Of a stretch of DNA of 8,507 bases, positions 6,673 to 8,507 are shown piece by piece. The number at the start of each line of letters is the position of its first letter. Positions within the stretch are counted from its first letter, which is position 1. The translations under genes were made by a program, and so were the position numbers. Origin of the DNA: Candidatus Sulfopaludibacter sp. SbA3 (GTDB taxonomy: Bacteria; Acidobacteriota; Terriglobia; Bryobacterales; Bryobacteraceae); contig CAMDKT010000236.1 in assembly GCA_945900935.1 (NCBI GenBank), forward strand, positions 1 to 8,507, given 5' to 3'. The notes beneath the pieces were generated by a model, which did not search any database, had not been told where the DNA came from, and saw only the letters and a program-made list of their open reading frames with translations.

Positions 6673-7836
6673 TTAGGGGCGTTCGGCCACAATCAAATGC
6701 GACGCGCGCCGCCCCGCGCCGTAACCCATCGAAAGCCCAAGGGGTTTTACCCGGCCAAGCGTCTCAAACGCATCCCGCATGTCGTCCTGATATCGCGATT
6801 CAAACGGCTGATCGGGACGGGTGTAGCGCCCGAACAACCGCAATTTCCAGCCCTGCTCCTTATAGACGCCGAAACGGATTCCGGTATCGTCTTGGACGAT
6901 CCGCGAGGAATTGGCCAGGATATAGTCCCGGAGTTTGGCGAACGTACCCCGATGGAGGAGGAAGGAGGCGCTTTTGATGAGCGTATCGGGCTTCCCAAAT
7001 GGCTCTAAAAACGTCAAAAATGATGGAGTTGTTTCTAATCCGGCGCCTAAATCGAGTCTAAAATAGTACATTTTTCGTTGTTTTCTCTCCCCCTCCTTGT
7101 GGTAAATCACCTCCAACCCGTCGGGCTGCTCGCCTCGTTTGGCCTGTGCCTTTTCGAGTTCGATTCGTTTGCCGACATGGTCGATGCCGACGTTGCGGAC
7201 ATTTTCAATCGTATTCCCGGTCCGGGCCAGCAACATTAAGATGACGGGGAGCACGCCATCGACCAACTGCCCGCTCAGTTGGCTGGACATTTCGGCGGTC
7301 ATGAAAAAACTCCGATGGAAGAGCGACGCGCTGCCGCGGCGGATGCCATCCAGTTGGGCATCCAAACCGGCGGCTTCGTAGGCGGTGGGGTCCAAAATGG
7401 TCCCGGGCCGTTCCAATCCGGCGAGGACATAGACTGACCCGTTGGGATAGAAAGCCTGTATATAGACGACATCGGGACCGCTGAAAGGATAAAAGACAAA
7501 GCTGTTTTTGGCGTCAGCGCCGCCGAGTTCACGGCGCTGGAAATCGCGCACCGGCTGCATGCGTTTGCTGTCGGCGGATTCAAAGGCTGCGCTCATTTCC
7601 ACCGAGTATTTTTGCCAGGCCGGCGTCTTTTCCAGTTCCGAATAGGCGCTGCCGGGTGGTCCCGGCATACCGGCCAGGAACCGGGCGGCGTCGTTAAACG
7701 TCCGGTTTTCGGGAATCGCCGCTTTGACGAGAGTCGGCTCGCGTTCCGTGCGAGTACAACTGATCGTTGAGGCGACAACGAGTATAGGCAGGAAAAAACT
7801 TCTAGCGGACGTACGGCCTCCCCAGCAACTAATCAT
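6673..7836 (-). CDS. Putative lipoprotein of unknown function
   Basis: I do not recognise this 387-residue protein. The N-terminus looks like a lipoprotein signal: a positive region with arginines (residues 8 and 12), a hydrophobic stretch FFLPILVVASTIS (14-26), then C27 as the possible lipidated cysteine. The residue at -3 is T rather than the favoured L, so the lipobox is imperfect. After it come a soluble region with YPFSGPD (116-122) and AFYPNGSVYVLAGLE (128-142), a short hydrophobic patch VDGVLPVILMLLA (192-204), and a C-terminal part rich in aromatic and charged residues. No catalytic motif is apparent. It would act in the periplasm or at a membrane face. The ATG lies inside the end of tag (8-base overlap) with a weak TAGG ribosome site. 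It ends 22 bases before flgB, so co-transcription with the flagellar genes is likely. A flagellar role is unproven. Confidence 0.75.
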   Translation of the reverse strand: MISCWGGRTSARSFFLPILVVASTISCTRTEREPTLVKAAIPENRTFNDAARFLAGMPGPPGSAYSELEKTPAWQKYSVEMSAAFESADSKRMQPVRDFQRRELGGADAKNSFVFYPFSGPDVVYIQAFYPNGSVYVLAGLERPGTILDPTAYEAAGLDAQLDGIRRGSASLFHRSFFMTAEMSSQLSGQLVDGVLPVILMLLARTGNTIENVRNVGIDHVGKRIELEKAQAKRGEQPDGLEVIYHKEGERKQRKMYYFRLDLGAGLETTPSFLTFLEPFGKPDTLIKSASFLLHRGTFAKLRDYILANSSRIVQDDTGIRFGVYKEQGWKLRLFGRYTRPDQPFESRYQDDMRDAFETLGRVKPLGLSMGYGAGRRASHLIVAERP

Positions 7837-8392
7837 GATAGCCTACGATCCGATTCCAGGCCGGGTTTTTCGCGATTACCAGTTTGGCGACCGGACAGTT
7901 AATATGATGCGCTCCTGGGAGGTAACCGGTACTCAAAAGGAACTCTCCAACGATCTCCCCACCGGTAAAACGGAAAGTGGATTTGAACAACTTGACCCAC
8001 TCTGATTTATCGCGCGGATGATGGCGGTCGAGCCAGGCGCGGAAAGACCCATCCTGAACTCGAATAGCTTGCAGGCGGCGGGCGTTTTCGATGGCGGCGG
8101 CGATTTTCAGGCGATTTCGTATGATGGACGCGTCAGCGAGCAGCCGGGCTACATCGGATTGGTCGAAGGCGGCGACGGCGTCAATGTCGAAACCGCGGTA
8201 GGCTTGGCGGAAACCGGCCCGTTTGCGCAGGATGGTGGCCCAACTGAGGCCCGCCTGATTGATCTCCAGCACGAGCCGTTCGAAGAGCGCGGCATCGGTT
8301 TCGACGGGGAAGCCGTACTCTTCATCATGATAGGGCCCGTGGAGCGGGTCCCCGATGGCGGCGCGGCAGTAGGTCCCGGCGGGAATTTCCAT
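7829..8392 (-). CDS. tag: DNA-3-methyladenine glycosylase I (Tag)
   Basis: A base-excision repair enzyme that cuts N3-methyladenine from alkylated DNA in the cytoplasm. The 187 residues match E. coli Tag in length and layout. The zinc-binding set characteristic of Tag is present: C9, H22 (in PYHDEEYGFP), and the H162-x3-C166 pair in GAHHINCP. The segment LEINQAGLSWATILRKR (42-58) holds E43 at the position of the catalytic glutamate, with the conserved QAGLSW. SIIRNRLKI is the usual central motif (compare 'GIIRHRGKI' in E. coli). The ATG at 8392 is one base after the stop of the upstream receptor gene (TAGCATG), with no clear ribosome site, so coupling is likely. It ends in an 8-base overlap with the lipoprotein gene. 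Its location beside flagellar genes appears incidental. Confidence 0.95.
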   Translation of the reverse strand: MEIPAGTYCRAAIGDPLHGPYHDEEYGFPVETDAALFERLVLEINQAGLSWATILRKRAGFRQAYRGFDIDAVAAFDQSDVARLLADASIIRNRLKIAAAIENARRLQAIRVQDGSFRAWLDRHHPRDKSEWVKLFKSTFRFTGGEIVGEFLLSTGYLPGAHHINCPVAKLVIAKNPAWNRIVGYHD

Positions 8393-8393
8393 G

Positions 8394-8507
8394 CTAGAAA
8401 TAGAACCGGGCGCCCATTTGGATCTTGCGGGAACTGCTCAACACGGCGTCGCGGATGCGGCCGAAGGTGGTGGAGTTGAATGTCGTCGTCGGGATTCCGA
8501 ACGTTGG
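8394..8507 (-). CDS. C-terminal end of an outer-membrane beta-barrel protein, probably TonB-dependent receptor (partial)
   Basis: Thirty-seven codons are open to the right edge and end in TAG (8396-8394). The reading contains TTFGRIRDAV, then SSSRKIQMGARFYF and the stop. A final aromatic residue behind an alternating polar/hydrophobic strand is the outer-membrane beta-signal recognised by BamA. The 'FGRI...R.IQ.ga+..F' ending is common in large Oar-like, carboxypeptidase-regulatory-domain TonB receptors of Acidobacteria. The family assignment rests on this short tail only. Most of the gene lies outside the window. Confidence 0.7.
   Translation of the reverse strand, partial: PTFGIPTTTFNSTTFGRIRDAVLSSSRKIQMGARFYF

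Noticed and set aside
6651..6692. N-terminal extension of FlgB from a TTG
   Set aside because: The added residues are unlike FlgB and overlap the preceding gene; the ATG at 6650 gives the normal length.
6670..6696. Possible promoter before flgB (TTGATT and TAAACT on the minus strand)
   Set aside because: Only four of six bases match in each box and the spacer is 15, shorter than usual. No sigma-54 or sigma-28 type site was found either.
8018..8479. 153-residue plus-strand open frame
   Set aside because: It lies opposite tag and the receptor tail, both of which have conserved motifs. It is glycine-rich shadow sequence.

Overview
The window reads as a chromosomal segment from a GC-rich, flagellated Gram-negative bacterium. 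The best guess is an acidobacterium of the Bryobacterales/Solibacter type. That placement is inferred from the Oar-like TonB-receptor tail at the right edge, the gene set and the base composition, and no database search backs it. Every complete gene lies on the minus strand, so transcription runs from high to low coordinates.

Right part (8507 to 6673): the last 37 codons of an outer-membrane beta-barrel protein, probably a TonB-dependent receptor. Next comes a 3-methyladenine DNA glycosylase I (tag) that starts one base after the receptor stop, and then a 387-residue putative lipoprotein of unknown function that overlaps tag by 8 bases.

Central part (6650 to 213): an unbroken flagellar basal-body/export operon in the order flgB-flgC-fliE-fliF-fliG-fliH-fliI-fliJ. 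It encodes proximal rod proteins (FlgB, FlgC), the MS-ring/rod adaptor (FliE), the MS ring (FliF), the rotor switch protein that docks on it (FliG), and the ATPase complex of the flagellar type III export apparatus (FliH stator, FliI ATPase, FliJ stalk). Most junctions are 1- or 4-base start/stop overlaps, which suggests translational coupling. There is no gap before flgB large enough to hold an obvious private promoter, so the lipoprotein and tag may be co-transcribed with it.

Left part (1 to 169): the 3' end of a group II intron on the plus strand. It shows a clear domain V hairpin with a CGC catalytic triad (the IIC-type signature), a domain VI hairpin with a candidate branch-point A, and an AY 3' end. 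Just before domain V there is probably the C-terminal tail of the intron-encoded reverse transcriptase. The intron points toward fliJ in antisense orientation and ends 43 bases past the fliJ stop codon. I see no wholly new system. The most notable items are the intron at the operon's end, an eight-base G tract inside fliF, and the unknown lipoprotein joined to the flagellar operon.
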